Source of the DNA: JAICMB01 sp963838885
GTDB taxonomy: Bacteria; Acidobacteriota; Terriglobia; Bryobacterales; Bryobacteraceae
Direction: 5' to 3'
Length of the DNA stretch: 64,000 bases
NCBI GenBank assembly: GCA_963838885.1
Contig: CAWITB010000002.1
Span: forward strand, 114,845 to 178,844
The translations under genes and the position numbers were made by a program. Positions 27,982 through 38,183 of this stretch are shown one piece after another. Positions within the stretch are counted from its first letter, which is position 1. Each line of letters starts with the position of its first letter. A model generated the notes under the pieces. The model was not told the origin of the DNA. It searched no databases and saw nothing but the letters and a program-made list of their open reading frames with translations.

Positions 27982-29396
27982 CTAATGGCCGTGCGTCAAA
28001 GCTGCCGTTTCGCGCGGCGCCGGCGGCCCTTGCCGATCCCTGACAACCTCCGAGATGACTTGCCGGAATTTCCCGGAAGGTTCCGGCGCCAGGGCCGGCA
28101 AATATTCAATGGTCACCTGGAGGGGCGCTCGCAAGCGCTTCTCCAATCCCGCCCGGATGCGAGATTCGCTCTCCATCCGATAGCGCTCGTTCCTCACTAC
28201 TTGCAAATGGAAACGGTCCACGGCCTGCTGCCGGATGCGGAAGTGTTCAATGCCCTCGATCTCGCGTAGAACGTAAATCGCCGAGAGCGCGTGCAGTACC
28301 GTGCCGTCGGGCGCCACAATGAAATCCGTCGTGCGTCCCTCAATTTTTTCGAGCAGGGGGAGGGGACGCCCGCAGGGGCATTGGCGGGAAGAAAGGACGC
28401 CGATATCGCCGGTTGCATAACGCACGAAAGGCGACCTCCCGCGAATAGAGATCGGTGACCACGATTTCGCCGGGCTCTCCCTCCCGCGCCGCCTGGCCCG
28501 TCGGAATCCAGAACCTCCACCACCGTAGTATCCGCCAGGATGTGCATTCCGCCCCGCGGGCACTCATGCGCAATAAAACCGCTCTCGCGTCCTCCATAGC
28601 CGTTCGCCACCGGGCAATTCAAAGTTTCCGAGATCAGCTCGCGCTGCTCCGGAAACAGCACTTCGCCAGTGACAAACACGGCCTTGATTCCGATCCCGCG
28701 CAGGTCCCGGCCTTGTTTGCGGGCGTATTGGCAGAGCAGGTGAATGGAACTCGGATAGGCGAAGATCATGCGGTAGCCGCCCCGGGCGAGGCGGTCCAGG
28801 TAGCGCGACATCACGGCTTCGCTCATTTCAAATGCCGAGAACAGCTCGGTCGCGAACAGCCAATCGCGCAACTTGCGCAGGCGGTCCTGGCGGGTCACTT
28901 CGACGGGAGATCCCCATAGGGCGACCTCCCGATCCCCGACCGACAAACCCCACCAGCGCGTCACGCGCTGCCGGCACGCCACCGCGCAAGCAATCCTCTC
29001 CTTGGGCAGATCGAAAAGAAGCGGAGCGCCAGTCGAGCCGCCGGTTGAAAACGGCGTCAATTTCCCCGCCCGTTCCGAGCGCAGCTTCTCCCGATTCTGA
29101 AGAATGTCGGCCTTCCGCAGCAGCGGAAGCCGTCGCAAATCGGCGGGACCCTGGATATCGGAAGGCTCTACGCCTGCGCGCTGCATCATCCCGCGCACAT
29201 ATGGCACATGGGCATAAGCGTAGGCGATGAATTCTCGGAGGCGGGCCGCCTGCAATCGCTGCAATTCGACCGGACTGCGGCGGTCCAACGCTTCCATTTC
29301 TCGAAGGATCCCTAGCGTGGGGTGGCCTTTCGCCCATTCCTGAGCGGGGAATAATATATTCCAGACCAGCCAGCGATGCATCGGGAAGCTCGTCAT
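27982..29396 (-). CDS. PaaK/CapK-like adenylate-forming ligase (frame broken by two +1 bases)
   Basis: The start ATG (29396) overlaps the TGA of the glycosyltransferase (ATGA). The N-terminal part carries FSTGGSTGAPLLFDLPKERI (the AMP-binding loop), and the middle has VANGYGGRESGFIAHEC. Near 28495 and 28433 the frame moves by one base each; restoring them gives VLDSDG-QAAREGEPGEIVVTDLYSRE and then PFVRYATGDIG, with the C-terminal subdomain EKIEGRTTDFIVAPDGT. About 470 residues joined. Phenylacetate-CoA-ligase-like proteins such as CapK are common in capsule and EPS loci and probably activate a carboxylic acid (acyl or amino acid) for attachment to the polysaccharide. Confidence 0.8.
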
Positions 29397-30529
29397 CGTC
29401 CGCCCGCTCCGGTGAAAGACCCGCATTGCGCGGCAACCGCTCCCTCGCGGCCGCGGCTCGGTTGCCGCTCGAAACCATAGGCCTTGTACAACAGCGGCCG
29501 CACGTTCTTCCAGTCATAGCCGCGGCATTGCTCGAGCGCCGCGCGGGCCAGCCGCAAGGCTAAGCCGGGTTCCTCGAGTACGCGCAAAATAGCCCCCGCG
29601 AGTGCGTTCCAGTCGCCGGGCTCGACCAGAAGGGCGCTTTCGCCGTCTTCAAAAATATAGGGTATGCCTCCCACTCCAGTAGAAACCACCACTAAACCGG
29701 CCGCGGCCGCCTCCACCAGCGAGCCGGGGAAATTATCGGCGCGGGAAGCATTCAGCAGAATGTCGCATTGCTCGTATATGGCGGGTAGCTCGGCATAAGG
29801 AACGTATCCCAGAAAGTGCACATTCCGCAGCTCCCAGTTGGTCGCCAGGCCGCGCAGATAACTCTCTTGGGCCCCCGTCCCGGCAATCCTTAGCGAAGCC
29901 TCCGCATAGCGCGACTGCACCTCGCGGAAAGCGCGCAGGACGGTCTCGATGCCGTAAAGTTTCTCAAGGTGCCGCGTGACCAGCATACGCGGCGCCGGCA
30001 TCTTTCGTTCGCGGTAAGAGAACGCCGTCAAATCCACAATGTTGGGAACGATCTCGACGGGAACGCCGAGACGCGACCGCAGCACTTTGGCCAGAAACCC
30101 GGAAGGCGCGGTCACGACGTGCGCCAGGCGGAAGACCGGTTTTGCCAAACGACCATATCGGCCAAGGAAGTGATCGGCCTGGCCGCCGTGATAATTGATG
30201 ACGATCCGCTTGCGCCGCACCCGGCTGAGGATCACGGCGGGCCACACGATAAAAAAGAAGTACACCCAGGAGCACGCCAGCACGTGCACCACCTCGACCC
30301 CCGGCAGACGGCGCCAGAGTTGGCGGCAAAATACCGCGGAGCGCAGTAACGTTCGCAATCCCGGAATCTTGGCGCAGGCGCGCAGCCCGGCCGGAAAGGG
30401 CGGGTTCGAGGGCAGCAGAGATACCGCCACGCCGTCCTGGCGCATGCCTTCGGTCAGCAACTCCGCCTGCAGCCCCACGCCTCCATAAGGCGGAGGCTTG
30501 GGGGCGACCAATAACACGGCGCGCGTCAT
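29393..30529 (-). CDS. Glycosyltransferase family 4-like (GT-B)
   Basis: The start ATG (30529) overlaps the aminotransferase stop TGA (ATGA) and has GGGGGAG upstream. The 378-residue product has the GT4 N-terminal motif PKPPPYGGVGLQAELL, a middle HVVTAPSGFLAKVLRSRLG, and the nucleotide-sugar C-terminal domain with RMLVTRHLEKLYGIETVL, LNASRADNFPGSLVEAAAAG and VVSTGVGGIPYIFEDGE (the EX7E region). Acts in the cytoplasm on a lipid-linked oligosaccharide. The donor sugar is not predictable. Confidence 0.9.
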   Translation of the reverse strand: MTRAVLLVAPKPPPYGGVGLQAELLTEGMRQDGVAVSLLPSNPPFPAGLRACAKIPGLRTLLRSAVFCRQLWRRLPGVEVVHVLACSWVYFFFIVWPAVILSRVRRKRIVINYHGGQADHFLGRYGRLAKPVFRLAHVVTAPSGFLAKVLRSRLGVPVEIVPNIVDLTAFSYRERKMPAPRMLVTRHLEKLYGIETVLRAFREVQSRYAEASLRIAGTGAQESYLRGLATNWELRNVHFLGYVPYAELPAIYEQCDILLNASRADNFPGSLVEAAAAGLVVVSTGVGGIPYIFEDGESALLVEPGDWNALAGAILRVLEEPGLALRLARAALEQCRGYDWKNVRPLLYKAYGFERQPSRGREGAVAAQCGSFTGAGGR

Positions 30530-31933
30530 TTTCCATCTCCCCCGAACCGTTCGCGGACCACGCTGCGGCCCTTCTCGATCCACTGCTCGGGCGACGAGCG
30601 CCAGCAGTAATTCAGAACGCGCCGCCAGGGATGTTTCTCGATCAGACGCCGGGTGTAAGCATTGACCGGCAGCGCGGCTCGGGCGGAACCCGGATGGGAC
30701 AGCACCTCGGCGATGCACTGCTCCATCACTTCCATAGCGAAGTCGATTTCCGCTCTGGTGATCACCAGCGGCGGGATGATCCGAAAATTGATATTGCCGT
30801 AACCGTAGGTGAGATGGACGCCACGGCGGCGGCAGCCGTACATAAAGCCGTTCACGACCTCGGCTATATCCGTGGAAGGGGGCGGCGCTAGGTCGAAACC
30901 GATCATCAATCCCTGACCGCGCACTCCCGCGATCGCCGGCTGGCGCGACGAGAGGTCCCGCAGCCGCGCCGAGAAAATATTCGCCGCTTTCCCGGGCGCG
31001 ATCGAGCAGGTTCTCTTCGCGCACAATATCGATCACCGCGCCAACGGCGGCCGCCGGCACCGGATCAGACTGGTGGCTCGAGAGGTTCCAGAGGCCTTCG
31101 GAAACGACATGATCGGCGATCTCGGCGGTCGTCACCACGGCCGCCACAGGAAAGCCGTTGCCCACCGATTTTGACAAAGACAGAATGTCCGGCTCCACGT
31201 CGTGGTGTTCGATGGCGAACCACTTGCCCGTGCGGCCAAAGCCCGTTTGCGCCTCATCCACGATGAAGAGCGCGCCCTGCTGGTGAGCGATTTCCTGTAA
31301 ACGTTTAAAATATCCGGACGGTGGGAACAACATGCCGCCGGCCGACAGGATGGGCTCAACGATCACCGCGGCGATGTTGCTCCAGTCTCCGATCGAGTCT
31401 TGCAGGTTCTCCAGGCAGGGGAACCCGCAGGGCGGATGGCCGCCATCCGTGAAGCACGGCAGGCACGCCGCAATGGGCACGCGCGCGTTCTCGGGCACCG
31501 TAGGCAGCGAGTCTTTCAACTGATGCGAGAAGAGGCTCGAACAGCTTTTGGTGGCAAGCGAGGTTCCATAATAGCCCCGCGACAGTCCCAAAATACCGGT
31601 CCGGCCTGTATATGCCTTGGCAAGCCGGAACGCAAATTCGTTCGCTTCCGTGCCGGTCGAAAGAAAAATGCACTTCTGGAGGCGCCCGGGAGCCACCTCC
31701 GCCAGCTTGTAACTGGATTCCAGCACGGGCGGGGAAAGGAACTGCGTCCCGGTGTGCAGCAGCGCTCCGGCCTGGCGCGAAATTCGTTCGATGAACTTGG
31801 GGTGGTTATGCCCCAGGACGCAGCAGAACATCCCGGATGCCAGGTCCAGAAACTCCTTGCCGTCGGCGTCGCGCACGGTCGAGCCGCGCCCTTCCACCAG
31901 CACTTCGTCGGCGTAGGGCATGGCCATCAGCAC
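30526..31933 (-). CDS. Class III PLP-dependent aminotransferase (frame broken by a +1 base)
   Basis: Residues DADGKEFLDLASGMFCCVLG and STGTEANEFAFRLAKAYTG match class III (ornithine/glutamate-semialdehyde type) aminotransferases; the PLP region is LFIVDEAQTGFGRTGK, with the Schiff-base lysine in ILSLSKSVGNGFP. Near 30968 one extra base breaks the frame; repairing it joins ARESGEYFLG to RLRDLSSRQPAIAGVRGQG and the C-terminal domain ending FGGDGK. I give GTG 31933 as start, but the open frame and family similarity (EYWRQYGDYV) reach almost to the preceding stop at 31978, so the true start may be farther upstream, near an ATAA overlap. Probably aminates an EPS precursor. Confidence 0.75.
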
Positions 31934-31977
31934 GTAATCGCCATACTGGCGCCAGTACTCCAGGTTGGTCGGCTTAG

Positions 31978-33135
31978 TTATGGCTTTTCCCCTCTCAGGC
32001 GCGAGATCGAGCCGTCAGGGACTGTGTTACCCGGCTGCAAAGGCCGGCGCGCGCATTTCAGGCTGTTCGAGGTTGTATCGAAATAAGCCACCACGAGCTC
32101 GCCGTTGGCGATTTGAATCGCGGGCGTAAAACCGGCGAAACTCTGCTCGAGTGTCTCGGCGATCCATTCGCCGCCCTCGCGATGGGCCACCTTCAATGTG
32201 CCGGCGCCGGCGTCGTAATAGCTTATATACGGGTTTCCCTGGGAATCCAGCGCAATTCCGTTTCTGTCCGGGAAGGCTTCTTTCGAAAGGGCGTCGACGG
32301 TCTCGAATCGCCATTTGCCATTGCCGTTCCCCGAAGTAGAAACTGTAGCGTATTTGACTAACTGATTCACTGCGTCCGTATAAGTGATATGCGGCGCGTC
32401 GTTCTTATCGAGCGCGATGTTGACGGAATACGATGGTCGCGAGCCCTCCGCTCCCTGCAGAATTTGATGGTCCCAGGAAGCGCCATTCCAGCGCGCGTAT
32501 CGCAGGCTGGCGGTCTCATCCCGGACGTTGGCGTAGGCGATCCGCAGGTTCCCGTCGCTTCCCATGGCCATGGCATTAAACTTACCGCTACCCAAGGCGC
32601 TGTCCACCGTACTTACTTCCCAGTACTGGCCGTTGAACTTCACGGTACGAAGGTGCAGGACGTAATCCGGGCTCGTCGCGTTCAGAATTTCGTAATAACT
32701 GATAGCCGGGCGGCCGTTGGAATCGAGCGCGATCGAGGTGTAGTATTCAATCAACTTGACCGCTAAAGGAATGGCCTCCATCTTCCAGGTCGTCCCATCG
32801 AAGTGAGCGTATTTCAAGCGGCCGGACTCCAGATACGAAATGTGGGGATGCTCCTGCGAATCGAGCGCCATCGATGTGAAGCCGCTGCAATGGTCGCCGA
32901 GTTTCATCGTAAACCACTGTTTCAGCCGGTGGTCGTAAAACGCGTACTTCAACTCAGACAGCTGGTCATTCAAGTAAACCGCATGGACGTTCCCGAAATC
33001 ATCGATGCGCAGGGCCGGATACTTACCCCCGCCGCCCGAATCGACCACCTGAATTTGCCATTGCGCGGCATAAGCATTCGCCGCCAAGAGAACCAAGGCG
33101 AGCGCCAGTATCCCGCTAAGCTTTGGTCTTGGCAT
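31978..33135 (-). CDS. Secreted beta-propeller-like protein inside the EPS operon
   Basis: The start at 33135 (MPRPKLSGILALALVLLAANAYA) gives a clean signal peptide; the frame is open to 33162. About 385 residues made of repeats with the pattern SIALDSNGRPAISYYE / NIALDKNDAPHITYTD / GIALDSQGNPYISYYD, six or more copies about 50 residues apart, as in beta-propeller or sialidase-like folds. It overlaps the ATP-grasp gene end by 20 bp. No catalytic residues are recognised. Its repeats are similar in spirit to those of the large propeller protein at 13.8-16.5 kb. Likely a polysaccharide-binding or surface protein. Confidence 0.75.
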   Translation of the reverse strand: MPRPKLSGILALALVLLAANAYAAQWQIQVVDSGGGGKYPALRIDDFGNVHAVYLNDQLSELKYAFYDHRLKQWFTMKLGDHCSGFTSMALDSQEHPHISYLESGRLKYAHFDGTTWKMEAIPLAVKLIEYYTSIALDSNGRPAISYYEILNATSPDYVLHLRTVKFNGQYWEVSTVDSALGSGKFNAMAMGSDGNLRIAYANVRDETASLRYARWNGASWDHQILQGAEGSRPSYSVNIALDKNDAPHITYTDAVNQLVKYATVSTSGNGNGKWRFETVDALSKEAFPDRNGIALDSQGNPYISYYDAGAGTLKVAHREGGEWIAETLEQSFAGFTPAIQIANGELVVAYFDTTSNSLKCARRPLQPGNTVPDGSISRLRGEKP

Positions 33136-34363
33136 CCCGGAACCTCTCGTCATACTGAACACTCGTTTTGAAAAACCTTCGTATACCCATCCACATCAGC
33201 CGCGGCGTCAACTTCGCCATGTAGATTAGAAACGGCCGCTTGTCGCGGCTGGACCAGATCCCGAAAATCCGCCGCCCCCGCGCCAGCGCGAACAGGGAAC
33301 GCAGCCGCCTATCGCGCTTCCAGATCATGCGCAGCGCGGTGGTCAGGAAAACGTCCTCGGCGATCCATTTATGGCCGGGATCGGCGGCGCGGATAGCGGG
33401 CAAAGGTTGCCCTGCGTATTCGCAGTAGGCGATGTGAATCAAATCGACGCCCGCGGCCCTGCCCAGGGAATGCTGGTCCCAAGGGCGCGGGTTCACCTCG
33501 ATCAGCTTATAGCGGCCGCAAGCGGCGTCCCATTTGAACTCTACTTCCGCGATGCCGCTGTACCTCATGCCGCGCAGCAGCGCGGAGGCGGGATCGATCA
33601 GCTCCGGGCGATTCACCGATTGAACAATGCATCCGGTACCAAACCCCTCCGGAACCTGCAGCAGCTTCTGGGCCGTGAAGCTCGCTACCAGGCGGGAATC
33701 TTTGTTCAAGTAACACGCCGCGATGAATAGCTGGTTGTCTTCGCCGGGAACCATTTCCTGTATCAAGACCCGCGAATCGGCCGTGGAAATCCGCGCGTAT
33801 TCCGTAGCGAGCCGCGGGCCGGATTCGATGGCGATGGCTTTTCTTGCTCCCACCCGCTCCCAATTATCGCGTTGCCGCCAGAGATGCGAAGAGAGCGGCT
33901 TCATAACGCAGGGAAAGGAAATCTCCCCGGCAGCGCGCGCCAGGTCTTGTTCGTTCTCGACCAACCAGCAGCGCGGAGTCTCCACGCCTGCTTGGCGCGC
34001 CTGGAGATAACTTTCCCATTTGTCCAGGCAGGCGTTCACGACTTCTGAGCGCGGAAGGACCAGATTGAAATAAGGGCTCAATGGCGCACGGAAGCGGTCC
34101 AGGAAGAGCACGTCGTCGTCCCGGGTGGGGAACAGGACGGCTGGTCGCGAAAGCTCCGCGCCGAGCTTTAGCAGGAACGGCAGCAGCGCCTCCGGTTCCT
34201 GCCGCGAGTCCGGACAAAACCGCGACGTAGCGTAGCGCGTATAATTGCCGTAAATGCCACGGCGGGAAGTCAGTCCAATGACCGGGATCCCACGCTCGCC
34301 CAGGCTGCGGGCGATTCCGAGACCGGTGTAGAACATATTCATGACGATCGCAACCGGAGGCAT
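33116..34363 (-). CDS. ATP-grasp domain carboxylate-amine ligase
   Basis: A 415-residue protein. The N-terminal domain (VAIVMNMFYTGLGIARSLGE) resembles the preATP-grasp fold, and the central ATP-grasp includes FPCVMKPLSSHLW, RVLIQEMVPGEDNQLF and the magnesium-binding YKLIEVNPRPWDQHS. Members form an amide or ester between a carboxylate and a nucleophile with acyl-phosphate chemistry. In this operon it may attach an amino acid or another acid to a sugar; that is inference. The preceding 690 bp contain no gene, so a promoter probably lies there. Confidence 0.85.
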   Translation of the reverse strand: MPPVAIVMNMFYTGLGIARSLGERGIPVIGLTSRRGIYGNYTRYATSRFCPDSRQEPEALLPFLLKLGAELSRPAVLFPTRDDDVLFLDRFRAPLSPYFNLVLPRSEVVNACLDKWESYLQARQAGVETPRCWLVENEQDLARAAGEISFPCVMKPLSSHLWRQRDNWERVGARKAIAIESGPRLATEYARISTADSRVLIQEMVPGEDNQLFIAACYLNKDSRLVASFTAQKLLQVPEGFGTGCIVQSVNRPELIDPASALLRGMRYSGIAEVEFKWDAACGRYKLIEVNPRPWDQHSLGRAAGVDLIHIAYCEYAGQPLPAIRAADPGHKWIAEDVFLTTALRMIWKRDRRLRSLFALARGRRIFGIWSSRDKRPFLIYMAKLTPRLMWMGIRRFFKTSVQYDERFRDAKTKA

Positions 34364-35051
34364 GAGCTTGCTTTCCTAAAGATCTATCTCCACAGCTCAG
34401 TCAGCCCGGTCCCGATCTCGGGCATCGTCATTTCCCGTGCGTTATCAATGGTGTCCGCTCCCAGCACGCACGGACGCCGCACGGTGAATCGATTCACGGT
34501 TGTACACTTTCCCAGCAAACGAACGGCCACGATGAGGCTTAAACGCGACGTTCAGTTCTCCAATTCTCCCCGGTACTCGGTAAGCAACAAGGCCGCCGCC
34601 TTCCGGAGCGGGCGCGCCGGAATGCAGGGCGGGGGATGCAGCCGGCTATGAACCCGGAATGAGACAGTAAAAGGCGCCCGAGCCAGTTCCTCCGGAAGAC
34701 GGTGTGGGGAAGACGGTCGTGAAAAGTGGAACTCCTCGCCCCCCCACTGCTGACTTTTCGGCGATGCCGTACCCCGCCCAACCGGCGTTCACTCCTATTT
34801 TCAAGAAGATCGCCCTCTCCCAACTAACGGGACCGGCAAGCTCAAATCGCTAGGACGAGAGAGTTGGAAGAAGTCCTGCATCTCCTCACTTTGGGAAACA
34901 GCGTATCAACATGTCCATTTGGTTATTCGAGCGGCGCCGAAAGCGTCTCCTGATCGCCGAAAGTCTCGTATTGCGCAGCCAGCCCTACGCCGGTCTCCGC
35001 AGCCCGCCGGCGTCAAGCTCTCAGTCGAGAGGACATCCACGGCATTCATTG
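34364..35051 (-). other. Intergenic region, about 690 bp, in the middle of the EPS locus
   Basis: No convincing gene. One minus-strand frame of about 70 codons ending at 34646 looks protein-like (GVNAGWAGYGIAEKSAVGG, then PSSGGTGSGAFYCLIPGS) but has a stop just upstream and no start, so it may be the tail of a decayed or error-split secreted-protein gene. The stretch separates cysC from the ATP-grasp gene and could hold a promoter for the second half of the operon. Confidence 0.35.
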
Positions 35052-35636
35052 TTAGGCGAGAGCGGATCGATTATAAATAATCAATCCCATATTCTCAAGT
35101 GCCGCAAAAACTCTCTCCAGGTTTTCGTGAGGTGTTTCGGTTGACGAATCCAACCTTACCTCGGGCGAGAGCGGAGGCTCGTAGGGATCGGAAATCCCGG
35201 TGAACTGTTGAATTTCGCCCGCCAACGCCTTCCGGTACAGTCCCTTTCCGTCGCGCGCCATCAAGACCTCCAGCGGACAGTGCACATAAACCTCAACGAA
35301 ATTAGCGATGCTCGCCCGCAACTCATCGCGAACGTCGCGATAGGGCGCGATCGCGGCCGCAATCGCAATCACGCCGTTGCGCGAAAGCAGTTCGCAGACG
35401 AAGCCAATCCGGCGCACGTTTTGATCGCGATCTTCCTTGCTGAAACCCAAGCCCTTCGAGAGATGCGTCCGCACCACGTCGCCGTCCAAAAGCTCCACCC
35501 TGGCGCCCAGCGCTCGAAGCCGGCGTTCCAGCAGAATCGAAATCGTGGTCTTGCCCGCGCCAGGCATGCCGGTGAGCAAAACGGTGAAGCCGGGGTGCCT
35601 CACGAGTGAGACTTCCCGGCGCGCATCTTCAACCAT
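35052..35636 (-). CDS. cysC: Adenylylsulfate kinase
   Basis: A 194-residue protein with the APS kinase P-loop LLTGMPGAGKTTISILLE, the substrate motif LLDGDVVRTHLSKGLGFSKE and DRDQNVRRIGFVCELL, and the conserved FVEVYVHCPLEVLMARDGKGLY. It phosphorylates APS to PAPS in the cytoplasm. No ATP sulfurylase, PAPS reductase or sulfotransferase is in the window, so in this polysaccharide locus its PAPS may serve sulfation by an enzyme coded elsewhere. It is separated from the phosphotransferase gene by 66 bp. Confidence 0.92.
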   Translation of the reverse strand: MVEDARREVSLVRHPGFTVLLTGMPGAGKTTISILLERRLRALGARVELLDGDVVRTHLSKGLGFSKEDRDQNVRRIGFVCELLSRNGVIAIAAAIAPYRDVRDELRASIANFVEVYVHCPLEVLMARDGKGLYRKALAGEIQQFTGISDPYEPPLSPEVRLDSSTETPHENLERVFAALENMGLIIYNRSALA

Positions 35637-35702
35637 AGCTCCGTGTCCAAATACCCATTTAATTTAGCCGCACATTTTTCGAGTATCCTCTCCCCGCAAC
35701 AG

Positions 35703-36641
35703 TTATCTTCGCGCGAACACCTCCTCCCAGAGATCCGCGTGCTCGAAGTAATGCTGAATGGTCTTGTACATTCTGGCGGTGAAAGCCCGCCGGCCGTCAA
35801 CGAAGTGGAGGTGGAACCAGTTGGCAAGCGTCAAAGGCAAGAACAGAGACAAGTTCGCAAATTCCTCGTTCAAACCGCGCGCGTAGCGATCGATCAGGCC
35901 TGGAGCCTGCGCGACCAAGGAGGGGTTCCACGATTCCGGCTGCTCCTCCCCGCGGCGCAACAGCGAGATCAGGAATGTGAACAGATCGTAGAAAGGCAGA
36001 TCGATTGCCCCGTAATTTTCCCAATCGACGAAGCGCCACTCGTTGCGGTATGACAGCAGATTATTTGCGCAGAAATCGCCGTGCTGGGGAATCACGGCGA
36101 CCGAACGCAGCCACTCCTCGGAGCACAGGGCGGAAAGGCGCGCACAGCCGGCTCGAACCGGCTCGGCATCGCCGAACTGTTCGAGCGAGCTCAAAGGCTC
36201 ACTGACCATGCGGCAGCGCCGGTCCCCGCCCGCGGATTGCCGCTCCTTGGCGCGGTGGATCGACAGCAGCGCGTCCACGACTGCCGCGAGCCGGGCGCCC
36301 GAGCTATCCTTTCGCGCATGGAAAGGCCGGCCCGGCATGCCTTCCATCCACAACATCCAACGCTCGCCGCTGTGCCCGACGTGCAGAGGCCGCGGAACCA
36401 GCGCGGGCGCTACGGCATGCGCTGCCCTCAGATTTTCAAACTCCCGCGTGGGGATCTCCGGACTGCCGAATACCTTGGTAACTACACTCGGAAACTCGGC
36501 GCCGTTTTGAAACCAGAACAGGGCCAAAGTGCTGTAATTCGGCTGGTAGTTGTTGCTCAAAAGGACGCGCCATTCGCCCCCGTCCGGGATGTTCCACTCC
36601 CGCGCATGTTGCCGCAGCACATTGCGGCAGTAGCCGATCAT
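35703..36641 (-). CDS. Aminoglycoside-phosphotransferase-like kinase
   Basis: The start ATG (36641) overlaps the repaired stop of the flippase gene (ATGA); the much longer open frame reaching 36944 runs through flippase sequence and is not this gene. The 312-residue product has the APH/choline-kinase fold with catalytic Brenner motif VIPQHGDFCANNLLSY (HxDxxxxN) and the metal site WRFVDWENYGAIDLPFYDL. The N-terminal domain (SVVTKVFGSPE...) contains the ATP-binding lysine region. Likely phosphorylates a sugar or alcohol group of a polysaccharide precursor. Confidence 0.78.
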   Translation of the reverse strand: MIGYCRNVLRQHAREWNIPDGGEWRVLLSNNYQPNYSTLALFWFQNGAEFPSVVTKVFGSPEIPTREFENLRAAHAVAPALVPRPLHVGHSGERWMLWMEGMPGRPFHARKDSSGARLAAVVDALLSIHRAKERQSAGGDRRCRMVSEPLSSLEQFGDAEPVRAGCARLSALCSEEWLRSVAVIPQHGDFCANNLLSYRNEWRFVDWENYGAIDLPFYDLFTFLISLLRRGEEQPESWNPSLVAQAPGLIDRYARGLNEEFANLSLFLPLTLANWFHLHFVDGRRAFTARMYKTIQHYFEHADLWEEVFARR

Positions 36642-38170
36642 GCGCTCACCGCCTTTTCGGCGGCCCGTCTGGATAAGAGCGCCAAAATTCTGTCCCTGGC
36701 GGCGGCCAAAGTTTCCATTTCCGCCGCGGAAAAGACCCGGGCCTTCCACAACACAACCGGAAAAAGCAAGCAGGAGGACTGTCTTCAGGAGCAAGGCAAG
36801 CGCAATTGAGGCCGGGCTCCACAAGCAGGCCAACAAATAAAACCCGGCGCCGAGAAGCAGCGCCCGGGTCACGCGACCCGCGGCCAGCGGAAGCCTAAGC
36901 GTCCTCTGCGCAACAGCGTAACTGCGCGAAGAAGAAAGCCGCAAACGTCAGCAGGGTGGACCAGGCCGCGCCCAGCATGCCGAAGTGGAGGATTAAAAAA
37001 TAATTCAAGAGCAGGTTCAGCCCGGCCGCGGCCGCGCTCACGGCCCCCACCAAATGGGTTTTGTTTGTGAGAAACATTCCGAGTTGTGCATAATACCCGA
37101 GTCCGTAGAATACATAAGCCGCGGCCACGATTGGAATCACCGCCTGGCTCGACCGAAATTTGGGATCTACCATGAAGTGGATAATTTCAGGGCTCAACAC
37201 CGCCAGCGCCAGCCCCGCATAGGTCAGCAGCACGGAGTAGAGCACGAAGATTTGCGCAAAAATCTTGGGATGGTCCGGCTGCTCGTGGATCAGGTACATC
37301 CGCGATTGCCACATCGCATAGAATGGCTGCACCAGACAGATAATTCATCATGAAACCGAACTTATAGCCCACCGCGTAGATACCGACTACATCAAGCGAT
37401 CGCAGGTGCTGGAGAAAGAAACGGTCCGAGAAATTCAACGTGAAGAGCGCCAGGTTCGACAGGATCAAGGGCAGGCCGAATTGCAACATCTGGCGCATGA
37501 GCCCGCGGCTGAACCCGATTCCGACGCGGCGCAACATCCACGCCGAGAGGGCCACCGCCTGTATGCCGTCAACGATCAGGGCGCTCACCAGAATGCCCAT
37601 CAGCCCCATCTTCAGCACGGCGATAAAGAAAATATTCAAAAGCAGGATCAGGAACAGAGCCGCGACATCGATTGACGACAAATGCCTTCGACGATTCGAG
37701 GGCGCGGAGATAAGTACGGGGCAGATTTACGATATACGCTGAGCACGAAGGAAGAGAGTGAGATGCAGCAGGTACTTGGACGGGACCGCCCGGCCCCAGG
37801 AGCATATGCGACACCGGGCGGACCAGCCCCGACCGAAAGAAGAAAAGTGACTAATGCCGGTAGCCGCCACGAACAGAAAGGCGGTGCTGACCGCCTTGCG
37901 CTTTTGTCCGGGAGATGGCGCGGCGCTGTAGGAGCGCAGCAGCGCCGCGGTGATGCCCATGTTCAGAAACATGCCGAACACGGAGATGGTCAGATCCAGG
38001 ATCTCCAGAATGCCGTAATCGGCCGGGTTCAGGTAATGCGTGTAGAACGGAATCATCAGGAACCCGAGGCCCTTGACCGCGACGCTACCGAGCCCGTACA
38101 CCAAGCTGTGCCGGACGGCGGCGCCGATCTCCCGTTGTATGGTCTGTCGTTCCTGAAGCACTTCCACCAT
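36638..38170 (-). CDS. Oligosaccharide flippase, Wzx/MATE-like (frame broken by about nine +1 bases)
   Basis: Sequence jumps through all three frames in one sense only. Reading them in order gives VYGLGSVAVKGLGFLMIPFY, YLNPADYGILEILDLTIS, LVRPVSHMLLGPG, AVPSKYLLHLTLF, AYIVNLPRTYLRALESSK, then LILLLNIFFIAVLKMGLMG, LILSNLALFTLNFSDRFFL, ALAVLSPEIIHFMVDPKF and a final helix pair, ending AEMETLAAAR...AVSA and TGA. This is a complete polysaccharide transporter of about 500 residues with 12-14 helices. Shifts lie near 37840, 37820, 37790, 37750, 37740, 37680, 37345, 36933 and 36735. Such a uniform pattern is more likely sequencing error than decay. It should flip the undecaprenyl-linked unit across the inner membrane. 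Confidence 0.75.
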
Positions 38171-38183
38171 CAATTCCGGGTCC

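Noticed and set aside
36639..36944. N-terminal 100 residues of the long APH reading frame
   Set aside because: Sequence reads as the C-terminal helices of the flippase (RALLLGAGFYLLACLW) in the shifted frame, not as part of the kinase.
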